Part shown: piece by piece, positions 34,673 to 42,725 of the stretch
Layout of the letters: every line of letters starts with the position of its first letter
How positions within the stretch are numbered: position 1 is the first letter of the stretch
NCBI GenBank assembly: GCA_001314715.1
Contig: LJSV01000001.1
Location: 248,001 to 312,000, forward strand
Origin: Rhodobacteraceae bacterium HLUCCA12
GTDB taxonomy: Bacteria; Pseudomonadota; Alphaproteobacteria; Rhodobacterales; Rhodobacteraceae
DNA: 64,000 nucleotides
Direction of reading: 5' to 3'
Notes under the pieces: generated by a model
Database searches by the model: none
Seen by the model: the letters and a program-made list of their open reading frames with translations, nothing else
Told to the model about the DNA's origin: nothing
Translations under genes and position numbers: made by a program

Positions 34673-35457
34673 TGGGCTGGGCGGCGATCCGGACATATAC
34701 GATCCTGGTGTATCTGTTCATGTTCCTGCCGGTGGCGGTCGTGGTGCTGCTGTCGTTCAACCAAAACCAGTTCGGCAGCTTTCCGATGACCGGCCTTTCG
34801 CTGCGTTGGTTCGAGGCGCTCTGGAACAACGAGGCGGTCATGCGCGCCTTTCGCACCTCGGTCGTGCTGGGGCTGCTGACGGCGCTGATCTCGACCACGC
34901 TGGGCGTTCTGGCGAGCCTGGCGCTGGTGCGATACAGCGTGCCGGGCAAGAACCTGATCACGACCATCCTGATCGCACCGATCCTGGTGCCCGAGGTGGT
35001 GCTGGCGGTGGCGCTACTGCTGTTTCTGAACTGGCTGGGCATCGGCAAGAGCTTTGCGCTGCTTCTGGCCGGGCACGTGATCTTCACGCTGCCCTTCGTG
35101 ATCCTGGTGGTGCAGGCGCGTCTGGTTGGCATCCGCCGCGATGTCGAGGAGGCCGCGCTCAGCCTCGGGGCCTCGCCGGTGCAGACCTTCTTTTCGATCA
35201 CGCTGCCCCTGTTGATGCCGGCCGTGGCGGCGGGCGGTCTGTTTGCCTTTACCATTTCCTTCGACGACATCACCGGCACGCTCTTCTGGAAGCCGGGCGG
35301 GGTCGAAACCGTGCCGACGCAGATCTTTTCGATGCTGCGCAACTCGATCAGCCCCGAGATCAATGCACTGGGCACGGTCATGATCGTCATGACCGTAGGC
35401 CTGCCGCTTCTGGGGGCCGCAATCGCCCGCAGCATGGCCCTCAAACGCGGCGCCTGA
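34672..35457 (+). CDS. ABC importer permease (PotC family) of the D-glutamate locus
   Basis: A 261-residue PotC-type permease. It starts with YLFMFLPVAVVVLLSFNQNQ and has the EAA loop EEAALSLGASPVQTFFSITLPLL, then SFDDITGTLFWKPGG, where PotC proteins have the SFDD motif. The ATG shares bases with the TGA of the PotB-type gene. The binding-protein gene follows after 48 bp with its own ribosome site (AAGGAG). Confidence 0.9.
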   Translation: MGWAAIRTYTILVYLFMFLPVAVVVLLSFNQNQFGSFPMTGLSLRWFEALWNNEAVMRAFRTSVVLGLLTALISTTLGVLASLALVRYSVPGKNLITTILIAPILVPEVVLAVALLLFLNWLGIGKSFALLLAGHVIFTLPFVILVVQARLVGIRRDVEEAALSLGASPVQTFFSITLPLLMPAVAAGGLFAFTISFDDITGTLFWKPGGVETVPTQIFSMLRNSISPEINALGTVMIVMTVGLPLLGAAIARSMALKRGA

Positions 35458-35505
35458 GAACCGCGATCCAACCAACCACCGAAAACCAGCAAGGAGACGA
35501 TACCG

Positions 35506-36648
35506 ATGGACAATACCAAACGCTATGAACGCCTGCTCGAACGCTATCGCAACGGCGATCTGGACCGCCGCCGCTTTCTGGGCCTGCTGGGCGCGGCCGG
35601 GCTTGCCTATGGTGTGCAGACCCCGTTCGCGCGCATGGCCCTGGCCCAGGAGGTGCAGCAGGTGCGCTTTGACGGCTGGGGCGGCGTCGTGTCCGAGGCG
35701 TTTCGCCGCTACGCCTTCGACCCCTATACCGAGGAGACCGGCATCACCGTGGTCGACGGCACCTTTTCCGGCGGCGACGAGTATCTGGCGCAGGTCCGGT
35801 CCAGCCAGGAAGGCGAATACAATATCGCCCATCTGTCGGGCGTGTTCGACTATGCCCGCTATGTGAACTTCGAACTGGATGTCGAACTCAACATCGACAA
35901 CATCCCCAACATGTCGCTGGTGATGGATGCGCTGACCAACGCCTTCCGCTCGATCACGCCCGATCACCTGTCGGCGGTGCCCTATAACTACGGGACCACC
36001 GGTCTGGCCTATAACCGCGCGCATATCTCGGACGAGGAAATCCGTGAAAAGGGCGCGTCGATCCTGATCGACCCGGCCTATGAGGGCAAGATCGGCGGCT
36101 GGAGCGACTGGCGCACGCGCCTGTGGTATGCCGCGCTGCAAACCGATCAGAGCCCGAACGACATCCAGGATATGGATGCCGCATGGGACGCCATTCGCAG
36201 CCACCGCGATCTGGCGCTGAAATACTGGGGGTCGGGCGCCGAATTGATGAGCCTGCTGGCGGAAGAGGAAATCTATGTCACCGAAGGCTGGTCGGGGCGC
36301 ATCGCCGCGCTGCAAGAGCAGGGGCACGACATCGGCTATTACGACCCGCCCAACAGCTTTGGCTGGCAGGAATGCCTGTTCGTGATCAAGGGCTCGCCGG
36401 TCGAAGCCTGCGAGGAACTCTTGAACTTCATGCTCGAGCCCGAGACCTCGATCGCGGTGGCCGAAGGGCAGAACTACCCGCCCGCGCTTGATGGCACCAA
36501 GGTCGATCTGGGTGACAAGATCCCGACCCTGCCGGCCTATGACCCGTCGGGCACGCTGGAGGCGTTGACCTTTGCCGATCCCGAATACTGGAACGGCAAC
36601 GAGGCCGAATGGTCCGAGACCTTCTCGCGCGTGCAGCGCGGGTTCTGA
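35506..36648 (+). CDS. ABC importer binding protein (PotD family), Tat signal
   Basis: A 380-residue periplasmic binding protein. The N-terminus has a twin-arginine signal, DRRRFLGLLGAAGLAYG, unlike the Sec signal of the other PotD-type protein in this window. Mature features include VRFDGWGGVVSEAFRRY, TTGLAYNRAHIS and AKIGGWSDWR-like GKIGGWSDW, of the spermidine/putrescine binding group but divergent. The cargo may be D-glutamate or a D-glutamate-containing compound given the downstream enzymes (inference). AAGGAGACG precedes the ATG. A hairpin lies between this gene and the ATPase gene. Confidence 0.87.
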   Translation: MDNTKRYERLLERYRNGDLDRRRFLGLLGAAGLAYGVQTPFARMALAQEVQQVRFDGWGGVVSEAFRRYAFDPYTEETGITVVDGTFSGGDEYLAQVRSSQEGEYNIAHLSGVFDYARYVNFELDVELNIDNIPNMSLVMDALTNAFRSITPDHLSAVPYNYGTTGLAYNRAHISDEEIREKGASILIDPAYEGKIGGWSDWRTRLWYAALQTDQSPNDIQDMDAAWDAIRSHRDLALKYWGSGAELMSLLAEEEIYVTEGWSGRIAALQEQGHDIGYYDPPNSFGWQECLFVIKGSPVEACEELLNFMLEPETSIAVAEGQNYPPALDGTKVDLGDKIPTLPAYDPSGTLEALTFADPEYWNGNEAEWSETFSRVQRGF

Positions 36649-36657
36649 GACCCGGTT

Positions 36658-36682
36658 CCCCGCGCCCTTTGCGGGCGCGGGG
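36658..36682 (+). terminator. Intercistronic hairpin between binding protein and ATPase genes
   Basis: A 10-bp perfect stem, CCCCGCGCCC (36658-36667) with 36673-36682, closes a TTTGC loop just after the binding-protein stop. No T run follows. This form usually protects the upstream mRNA or partially stops transcription, giving more binding protein than ATPase, rather than acting as a full terminator. Confidence 0.6.
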
Positions 36683-36714
36683 GGCAAGAACCATGTGACA
36701 AGGGGGCAGTGCCC

Positions 36715-37788
36715 GTGAGTTCCGTTCAACTGGACAATATCGTCAAGCGCTTCGGCGCGTTCACGGCAGTCGAAAAGACATCGCTGAGCATTCCCGAGGG
36801 CGCGTTCGTCACCCTTCTGGGGCCGTCCGGCTGCGGCAAGACGACGACTTTGCGGATGATCGCCGGGCTTCTGGACCCGACCGAGGGCGACATCATCATC
36901 GGCGGGCGCCGGGTGAATGACCTGCCCATCCACAAGCGCAACCTGGGTCTGGTGTTTCAGAACTATGCGTTGTTTCCCCACAAGACCGTGGCCGAGAACG
37001 TGGCATTCGGCCTGCGCTATCGCAACGTGCCGAAAGCCGACATCACCCGCCGGGTGCAGGATGCGCTGGATCTGGTGCAATTGCCCGATGTCGGCGCGCG
37101 CTATCCCAAAGCACTGTCGGGCGGCCAACAGCAGCGGATCGCGCTGGCGCGGGCGATCGTCATCGAACCGGACGTGTTGTTGCTGGACGAGCCCCTGTCG
37201 GCGCTTGACGCCAATCTGCGCGAGGATATGCGCGTCGAACTCAAGCGCATTCAGGCCCGGATCGGCGTGACCACCGTCTTCGTCACGCATGACCAGTCCG
37301 AGGCGCTGGCCATGTCCGACCAGATCGTGGTGATGAGCGATGGCCGTGTCGAACAGGTGGGCGCGCCGCAAGATGTCTACAACACCCCGGCCAGCGAATT
37401 CGTGGCACGGTTCCTGGGGGCGTCAAACATCCTGGGGGGCCAATGCGTGGCGCATGGCGCCGACGGGGCCACGTTGGAGGTGCCGGTCTTCGGCAAGATC
37501 GCCGTTCCCGCTGCAAAGGCCCCGCATCTGCAAGGGCAGGGGCCGGCCAAGCTGGTGATCCGGGCGGAAAAGCTATTCCTGCGCGACACCCCCCCGCAGG
37601 ATGGCGCGATTACCGTGCCGGCCACGGTCGAGGCGGTGGATTACCAGGGCCAGTCGGCGCGCTATTTCTTGCGCGCGGGCGATACCGCGCTTCAGGCGAT
37701 CAACATGATCGAGGGGCGCCCCTTCGACCAGGGCGCGCAGGTTCATCTGTCGATCCACCCGCATGATTGCGCTGCGCTGCCCGGATGA
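36715..37788 (+). CDS. ABC importer ATPase (PotA family) of the D-glutamate locus
   Basis: A 357-residue ATPase: Walker [11 protein letters not shown]-loop [12 protein letters not shown], signature LSGGQQQR, Walker B VLLLDEP, switch FVTHDQSEAL, then a TOBE-type C-terminal domain. The GTG at 36715 is chosen because AGGGGG is eight bases upstream; a GTG at 36709 would leave only two bases. It is fourth in the operon and powers the importer encoded before it. Confidence 0.88.
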   Translation: MSSVQLDNIVKRFGAFTAVEKTSLSIPEGAFVTLLGPSGCGKTTTLRMIAGLLDPTEGDIIIGGRRVNDLPIHKRNLGLVFQNYALFPHKTVAENVAFGLRYRNVPKADITRRVQDALDLVQLPDVGARYPKALSGGQQQRIALARAIVIEPDVLLLDEPLSALDANLREDMRVELKRIQARIGVTTVFVTHDQSEALAMSDQIVVMSDGRVEQVGAPQDVYNTPASEFVARFLGASNILGGQCVAHGADGATLEVPVFGKIAVPAAKAPHLQGQGPAKLVIRAEKLFLRDTPPQDGAITVPATVEAVDYQGQSARYFLRAGDTALQAINMIEGRPFDQGAQVHLSIHPHDCAALPG

Positions 37789-37911
37789 TCGTGTGACCGG
37801 TCGCCATGCAAGACCCGAGAGCCTGCGCCGCAGGCACCGCGCGTGGCGGCAATGCCGCGCGCGACCGGACCTTGCGCCATCGCCAACGTTGCCCAGCACC
37901 ACGGAACGGCC

Positions 37912-38946
37912 ATGAAACTCGACACGCGCAGCCTGTATCTGAAGAAACGCTTTCCCCTGCGGATCTCGCGCGGCGAGATCACGGGCGGCGACAACCTGTT
38001 TGTTGCCGTGACCGAGGACGATCTGACGGGCTGGGGCGAAATGGCGCCCGGCGCCTCGGAAGGCGCGGCAACCGTCGAAGAGGGCGAGGCCCAGTTGCAG
38101 GGTTTCGCCGCGAATGGGCTGGGCGGGTCGATCCATGACATCTGGGATGCGGCACGCGCCGCCGGTGTCGGGGCCTGCGCGCTGGCGGCGCTGGACATGG
38201 CGCTGTGGGATCTGCGCGCCAAACAGGCGGGCATGCCGCTCTATCGCTTGCTGGGGCTGGCCCGGCGCGGTGTCGCCTCCTCGCTGACCGTCGGGATCAA
38301 CCCGCCCGAGGTGGTGCGCGAGCGTGTGCCCCTGCTGCTGGCGGCCGGGGCGCGCGCCCTCAAGATCAAGCTGGGCAGCCCCGAGGGGATCGAGGCCGAT
38401 CAGGCCATGTTCGCCGCCGTGCACGAGGCCGCGGCGGGCAGCGGGGCGGCGCTGCGCGTCGATGCCAACGGCGGCTGGTCGTTGCCCCAGGCGCGCCGGA
38501 TGCTGGCATGGCTGGCCGCGCGTGGGGTCGAATATGTCGAACAGCCGCTGGTTCATGGCGCCGAGGACCAGTTGCCCGCCTTGTTCAGGGACCGTCCGTT
38601 GCCGATCTTCGTCGATGAATCGTGCCGTTTTTCCAGTGACATACCGGGCTTTGCCGATTGCGTCGATGGCGTGAACCTGAAGCTGATGAAATGCGGCGGC
38701 ATCACCGAGGCCCTGCGCATCGTGGCCACGGCCCGCGCCTTCGGGCTGAAAACCATGATCGGCTGTATGGGCGAAAGCTCGATCGCCATTGCCGCCGGGG
38801 CCTCGCTTGCGGCGCTGTTCGATCACATCGATCTCGATTCCCATCTCAATCTCGATCCCGACCCGGCCGAGGGTGCGCCATTCGCCAACGGCGTGACCCT
38901 GCCTGCCGACCGGCCCGGCCACGGAGGAGCCTTGCGCCATGCTTGA
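37912..38946 (+). CDS. dgcA: Enolase-superfamily racemase, DgcA-like (N-acetyl-D-glutamate racemase)
   Basis: A 344-residue enolase-superfamily protein of the dipeptide-epimerase branch. It has the KxK catalytic pair (LKIKLG), metal ligands in RVDANGGW, EQPL and DES, the opposite catalytic Lys in NLKLMKCGG, and an acidic DLDSHLNLDPDP loop near the end. Next to a DUF1611 protein this matches DgcA, which racemises N-acetyl-D-glutamate to the L form. An L-Ala-D/L-Glu dipeptide epimerase is the alternative. The start MKLDTRSLYLKKRF at 37912 is the family's normal beginning. It overlaps the dgcN ATG by 8 bp. Confidence 0.82.
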   Translation: MKLDTRSLYLKKRFPLRISRGEITGGDNLFVAVTEDDLTGWGEMAPGASEGAATVEEGEAQLQGFAANGLGGSIHDIWDAARAAGVGACALAALDMALWDLRAKQAGMPLYRLLGLARRGVASSLTVGINPPEVVRERVPLLLAAGARALKIKLGSPEGIEADQAMFAAVHEAAAGSGAALRVDANGGWSLPQARRMLAWLAARGVEYVEQPLVHGAEDQLPALFRDRPLPIFVDESCRFSSDIPGFADCVDGVNLKLMKCGGITEALRIVATARAFGLKTMIGCMGESSIAIAAGASLAALFDHIDLDSHLNLDPDPAEGAPFANGVTLPADRPGHGGALRHA

Positions 38947-39979
38947 CCCGACCCTGCCCATCGCCCTCTATGCCGAGGCCACGTTCGGCACGCTGAACGC
39001 CAAGATGTCCGAGGGCATCCTGCGCTATGGCAAGAACCCGGTTGCCGCCGTGATCGACAGCACGCAGACGGGAAACCGCGTGCGCGATGTCAGCACCATT
39101 GCCAGCGACATTCCGGTCGTCGCCACTTTGGACGAGGCGCGCGCGCTGGGGGCGCGGGTGCTGGTCCTTGGCACCGCGCCATCGGGCGGGCGGGTGCCCG
39201 CGGAATGGATGAGCGTTTTGCGCGCGGCTGTCGCGGGGGGCATGTCGATCGTCAATGGCATGCATGACCGGCTTGAACCCGTGCTGGGCCACGACCTGAT
39301 GCCGGGCCAGTGGATCTGGGATCTGCGCGTGCCACAGGGCGAGGCGCCACCGATTGCCAAGGCGCGCGCGGCAGACCTCAGCAACCGTCGGGTGCTGATG
39401 GTCGGCACCGACATGGCCATCGGCAAGATGACCGCGGGGCTGGAACTGACGCAAAGCCTGCAACAGGGCGGTCACGATGCGGCGTTTCTGGCCACCGGCC
39501 AGACCGGCATTGCGATCACCGGGCGCGGCATCCCGCTGGATGCAATCCGCGTCGATCATGCCGCCGGCGCGGTGGAACGCATGGTGCTGGACGCGGCGGC
39601 GCATTCCATCGTCGTGGTCGAGGGGCAGGGATCGCTGCTGCATCCGGGCAGCACCGCCACGCTGCCCCTGATGCGGGGCAGTTGCTGCACCCATATGGTG
39701 CTGTGCCACCGCGCCGGGATGGACACGCTGGACGAGCTGACGCGCGTGCGCATCCCGCCCCTGCGCGAGGTGATCGCGCTCAATGAGATGGTGGCCGCGG
39801 CCGCCGGGGCGCTGACCCCGGCCAAGGTCGCCGCCGTGGCGCTGAACACCGCGCGTCTGTCACCCGACGCGGCCGAACGCGCGGTGCGACAGGTCGAGGA
39901 CGAGACCGGCCTGCCGGCCGCCGATCCGGTGCGATCGGGCGCCGCGCGGCTGGCCGAGGCGGTTCTGGCTGCGCCTTGA
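38939..39979 (+). CDS. dgcN: DUF1611 protein, DgcN-like (D-glutamate N-acetyltransferase)
   Basis: A 346-residue protein with an N-terminal DUF1611 Rossmann-like part (ALYAEATFGTLNAKMSEGILRYG) and a C-terminal P-loop-like part (VGTDMAIGKMTAGLEL, VEGQGSLLHPG). DgcN enzymes of this family transfer an acetyl group from acetyl-CoA to D-glutamate. DgcA then racemises the product so that it can enter L-glutamate metabolism. The adjoining dgcA-like gene (8-bp overlap) makes the assignment strong; without it the family would be unnamed. GGAGGAG lies about ten bases before the start. Last gene of the operon. Confidence 0.84.
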   Translation: MLDPTLPIALYAEATFGTLNAKMSEGILRYGKNPVAAVIDSTQTGNRVRDVSTIASDIPVVATLDEARALGARVLVLGTAPSGGRVPAEWMSVLRAAVAGGMSIVNGMHDRLEPVLGHDLMPGQWIWDLRVPQGEAPPIAKARAADLSNRRVLMVGTDMAIGKMTAGLELTQSLQQGGHDAAFLATGQTGIAITGRGIPLDAIRVDHAAGAVERMVLDAAAHSIVVVEGQGSLLHPGSTATLPLMRGSCCTHMVLCHRAGMDTLDELTRVRIPPLREVIALNEMVAAAAGALTPAKVAAVALNTARLSPDAAERAVRQVEDETGLPAADPVRSGAARLAEAVLAAP

Positions 39980-40001
39980 CCAGTGCCGCGCGTGCTGCCT
40001 G

Positions 40002-41105
40002 TCAGCGCCCGCGGAAGTGTTTGGACAGCTTCAGCCCCTGGCCCTGGTAATTCGACGCGATGCCCGCGCCGTAAAGCGTCTCGGGCCGTTCGGTCATGCG
40101 CTCATAGACCAGCCGGCCGACGATCTGGCCATGCTCCAGCGCAAAGGGGGCTTCGTGGCAACGCACTTCCAGAACCCCGCGTGCCCCCGCGCCGCCCGCC
40201 GCGTCATGGCCGAAACCGGGATCGAAGAACCCCGCGTAATGCACGCGGAACTCGCCCACCATGGCCAGATAGGGCGCCATTTCAGCGGCATAGGCGGGCG
40301 GGATATGCACCGCCTCGCGGCTGACCAGGATATAGAACGCGCCCGGATCCAGGATCAGCCGGCCATCGCCGCTGCGCAACTCGTCCCAGAAATCGGCGGG
40401 GTCATAGGCGCCGATCCGGTCGAGGTCGATCACCCCGGTATGCGGGCGGGCGCGGTATCCGACCAGCGCGCCGGGCTCGGGCCGCAGATCGACCGAAAAA
40501 CCCAGGCCTTGCGAGATATGCGCATCCCCCGTGACCAGCCCTTCGCTTGCATGCAGCGCGGCCAGTTCCGCATCGTCCAGCACCGATTGCCCGATGCGAA
40601 ACCGGATCTGGTTGAGCCGCATGCCCGGACGCACCAGCACCGAGAACGAGCGCGGGCAGATCTCGGCATAAAGCGGGCCGGTATAGCCGGGCGCGACGCG
40701 GTCGAATTCGACGCCTTCGTCGGTGATCACCCGTGTCAGCAGGTCCAGCCGGCCGGTCGAGCTTTTGGCATTGGCGACGGCATGAACCGGCGCGGGCAGG
40801 GCAAGGCGTTCCATCAGCGGCACCAGATAAACACAGCCCTTTTCCAGCACCGCACCTTCGCGCAGGTCCATGCGATGCATCTCGAATTCGGGCAGGCGAT
40901 CAGCGACGCGGCGGCCCTTGCCCGCCAGAAAGGACGCGCGCATGCGCCAGGCGGTGGTGCCCAGCCGCAGGTCCAGGCTGGCGGGCTGCAACTGCGCGTC
41001 CAGCAGGTCGTCATCGGCGGCAATCGCGCCGTCAGCGATCATCGCGCGCAGGGTCTGCATCGGCAGCACGCCTTTTTCGGACCGATCGTCAATGCCTTGC
41101 GCCAT
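40002..41105 (-). CDS. dcd: 2'-Deoxycytidine 5'-triphosphate deaminase, long form
   Basis: A 367-residue protein, about twice the length of ordinary dCTP deaminase, as in the duplicated form of alphaproteobacteria. Key segments: QLQPASLDLRLG, AKSSTGRLDLLTRVITDEG and PGYTGPLYAEICPRSFSVLVRPG in the first half; SREAVHIPPAYAAEM and GFFDPGFGHDAAGG in the second. It converts dCTP to dUTP for thymidylate synthesis. AAAGGAGG precedes the ATG at 41105 by ten bases. It is convergent with dgcN and followed upstream by tRNA-Pro on the same strand. Confidence 0.92.
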   Translation of the reverse strand: MAQGIDDRSEKGVLPMQTLRAMIADGAIAADDDLLDAQLQPASLDLRLGTTAWRMRASFLAGKGRRVADRLPEFEMHRMDLREGAVLEKGCVYLVPLMERLALPAPVHAVANAKSSTGRLDLLTRVITDEGVEFDRVAPGYTGPLYAEICPRSFSVLVRPGMRLNQIRFRIGQSVLDDAELAALHASEGLVTGDAHISQGLGFSVDLRPEPGALVGYRARPHTGVIDLDRIGAYDPADFWDELRSGDGRLILDPGAFYILVSREAVHIPPAYAAEMAPYLAMVGEFRVHYAGFFDPGFGHDAAGGAGARGVLEVRCHEAPFALEHGQIVGRLVYERMTERPETLYGAGIASNYQGQGLKLSKHFRGR

Positions 41106-41171
41106 GGCCTTGCGCCTCCTTTGCAAAAGCCAACGGCCCGCGGCAGGGGGTCTGCCACGGGCCGGTGATGA

Positions 41172-41249
41172 TGGTCGGGCTGGCGAGATTCGAACTCACG
41201 ACCTTCCGTCCCCCAGACGGACGCGCTAACCAGACTGCGCCACAGCCCG
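41172..41249 (-). tRNA. tRNA-Pro (anticodon GGG)
   Basis: A full cloverleaf reads on the minus strand: acceptor CGGGCTG pairs with CAGCCCG, D-stem GCGC/GCGC, anticodon stem TCCGT/ACGGA around loop CTGGGGG (anticodon GGG), five-base variable loop, and T-arm GTGAG-TTCGAAT-CTCGC. The discriminator is A, and CCA follows in the DNA (41172-41174). The body is 75 nt without CCA. Confidence 0.97.
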
Positions 41250-41343
41250 ACGAGGGGCTTTTGACAAGTTTTCGCGGCGGGAGCAAGCGGCAATTCGGCC
41301 CGCACTCGGGGAAAATGCGTGGCACCGGCCGACCCACCTACGC

Positions 41344-42276
41344 TTACCAGCGCCCCGCGCCCGAGGCGTCGGACATCCGGTCCAGCAACGTGTCGATGCG
41401 CCGGGCCAGCAGCGCGGCCTTGTCGTGATGGGCGCGCAGGCTGTCGCGCGGGGCATGGCGCAGGCGTTGGGCCAGGCGTTCGGGCTGGGGGAATGGGTCG
41501 GAAACGGGTGGCCCGTCGCCCACAGGCTGCACCGGCTCCGCCTCGGGCAAGTCAGGCGTCGCAGGTTGTGCGGCCGGGGCGGCCGGGGCCTGGGGTCTGA
41601 GATCCTCGTCGGGCGTTGCGGGGGGCGCAGCGTCATCGACGGCGGGTTCGTTCGACTGGGCGTCGGGGAATGGCGCGGTCGCATCCGCCTCGTCGTTCGG
41701 TTTTTCGGGCGTCGCAGTATCGCCGGACACAGGGTCCGGCACCTCGACGGCCGGGGGCGCGGGTGACTCGGGCGCCTTGGCCACGGGTGCGCGTGGCTCA
41801 GTCGGCGCCGGATCGGCAGGCGTTGGGCGCGCCGGCGGAGCCTCGCCGGGCAGGGGCAGCGGCGGTGGCGGGCGATCGGTGTCGGCGCGGCGCGGCGCGG
41901 GCGCCTCGCTCGGGCGGGAAGGGCGCGGCGGCTGGGGCGGTTCCGGCGTGCGCGCGTCTTCGGGGGGTGTCGTGGCCTCGCCGTCGATGCTTTCGCCGGC
42001 AACGACATCCGGCGCAATCGACGCGACATGGCGAACACCTTGTTCCTGAAGCACTTTCTGAACGCCGCGAATGGTCATGCCCTGATCTTGCAGCAGCATG
42101 CGGATGCCGGCCAGCAGCGCCACGTCGTCGGGCCGGTAATAGCGGCGCCCGCCCGCGCGCTTGACCGGGCGGATCTGGTAGAACTTGCTTTCCCAGAATC
42201 GCAGAACATGCGCGGGCGTTTCCAGCAGCTCGGAAACTTCGCTGATGGTCCGAAAGGCTTCGGGCGCCTTTTTCAT
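41344..42276 (-). CDS. MerR-family regulator with long Pro/Ala-rich tail
   Basis: A 310-residue protein. Residues about 8-78 are a MerR winged helix ([21 protein letters not shown], then [15 protein letters not shown]). Residues about 95-260 are low-complexity, rich in Pro, Ala, Glu and Asp, probably disordered. A short conserved helical end follows ([20 protein letters not shown]...). The gene lies 3 bp downstream of ihfA in the rpmF–plsX–fabH–ihfA–merR order common in Rhodobacterales. No effector-binding cysteines are seen, so the signal is unknown. Confidence 0.87.
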   Translation of the reverse strand: MKKAPEAFRTISEVSELLETPAHVLRFWESKFYQIRPVKRAGGRRYYRPDDVALLAGIRMLLQDQGMTIRGVQKVLQEQGVRHVASIAPDVVAGESIDGEATTPPEDARTPEPPQPPRPSRPSEAPAPRRADTDRPPPPLPLPGEAPPARPTPADPAPTEPRAPVAKAPESPAPPAVEVPDPVSGDTATPEKPNDEADATAPFPDAQSNEPAVDDAAPPATPDEDLRPQAPAAPAAQPATPDLPEAEPVQPVGDGPPVSDPFPQPERLAQRLRHAPRDSLRAHHDKAALLARRIDTLLDRMSDASGAGRW

Positions 42277-42279
42277 GCG

Positions 42280-42594
42280 TTACCTCTTGGTGCCGCCCAG
42301 GTTCCCCTGCGAGACCCGTTCCTTCATGATGTGCGAGGGGCGAAACGACAGCACGCGGCGCGGGCTGATCGGCACTTCCTCGCCGGTCTTGGGGTTGCGG
42401 CCGACGCGCGCGGCCTTGGACCGGACCGAGAAGGTCCCGAAGGACGAGATCTTGACCTGTTCGCCGCGCACCAGCGCATCCGACATGTGCTGGATCACCG
42501 ATTCCACCAACTGGGCGGATTCGTTGCGCGACAGCCCCACCTCGCGGAATACGGCCTCGCTCAAATCCATTCGAGTCAGGGTCTTTTCGGACAT
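42280..42594 (-). CDS. ihfA: Integration host factor alpha subunit
   Basis: A 104-residue HU/IHF-fold protein. Landmarks: [17 protein letters not shown] start, [15 protein letters not shown], and the DNA-intercalating arm [25 protein letters not shown], which identify IhfA. With IhfB it bends DNA in replication, recombination and transcription. The start at 42594 follows AAGGGGGAACG; the longer frame has no signal. Just upstream is an 11-bp inverted repeat that may control it. Confidence 0.95.
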   Translation of the reverse strand: MSEKTLTRMDLSEAVFREVGLSRNESAQLVESVIQHMSDALVRGEQVKISSFGTFSVRSKAARVGRNPKTGEEVPISPRRVLSFRPSHIMKERVSQGNLGGTKR

Positions 42595-42604
42595 GATCGT
42601 TCCC

Positions 42605-42643
42605 CCTTGCCGCATGTCGCCAGTGCGCAAGGATGCGGCAAGG
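42605..42643. promoter_or_regulatory. Inverted repeat and candidate promoter upstream of ihfA
   Basis: CCTTGCCGCAT (42605-42615) and its perfect reverse complement (42633-42643) flank a 17-base spacer, 11 to 49 bases before the ihfA start; the near arm includes part of the ribosome site AAGGGGG. On the minus strand TTGACT (42653-42658)-N17-CATCCT (42630-42635) is a possible promoter. The repeat could be an operator for autoregulation or a leader hairpin. Confidence 0.5.
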
Positions 42644-42725
42644 AATTTTCCGAGTCAATATCAGGCACTTGTGGCGCACTCTTTGCACAACGCGCGCAGG
42701 GTGGCCGGACCGGGTTTGTCGCGCG

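Noticed and set aside
35014-37371. A 785-codon open frame on the minus strand
   Set aside because: Antisense to the PotC, binding-protein and PotA genes, which have clear motifs. No domain or ribosome site.
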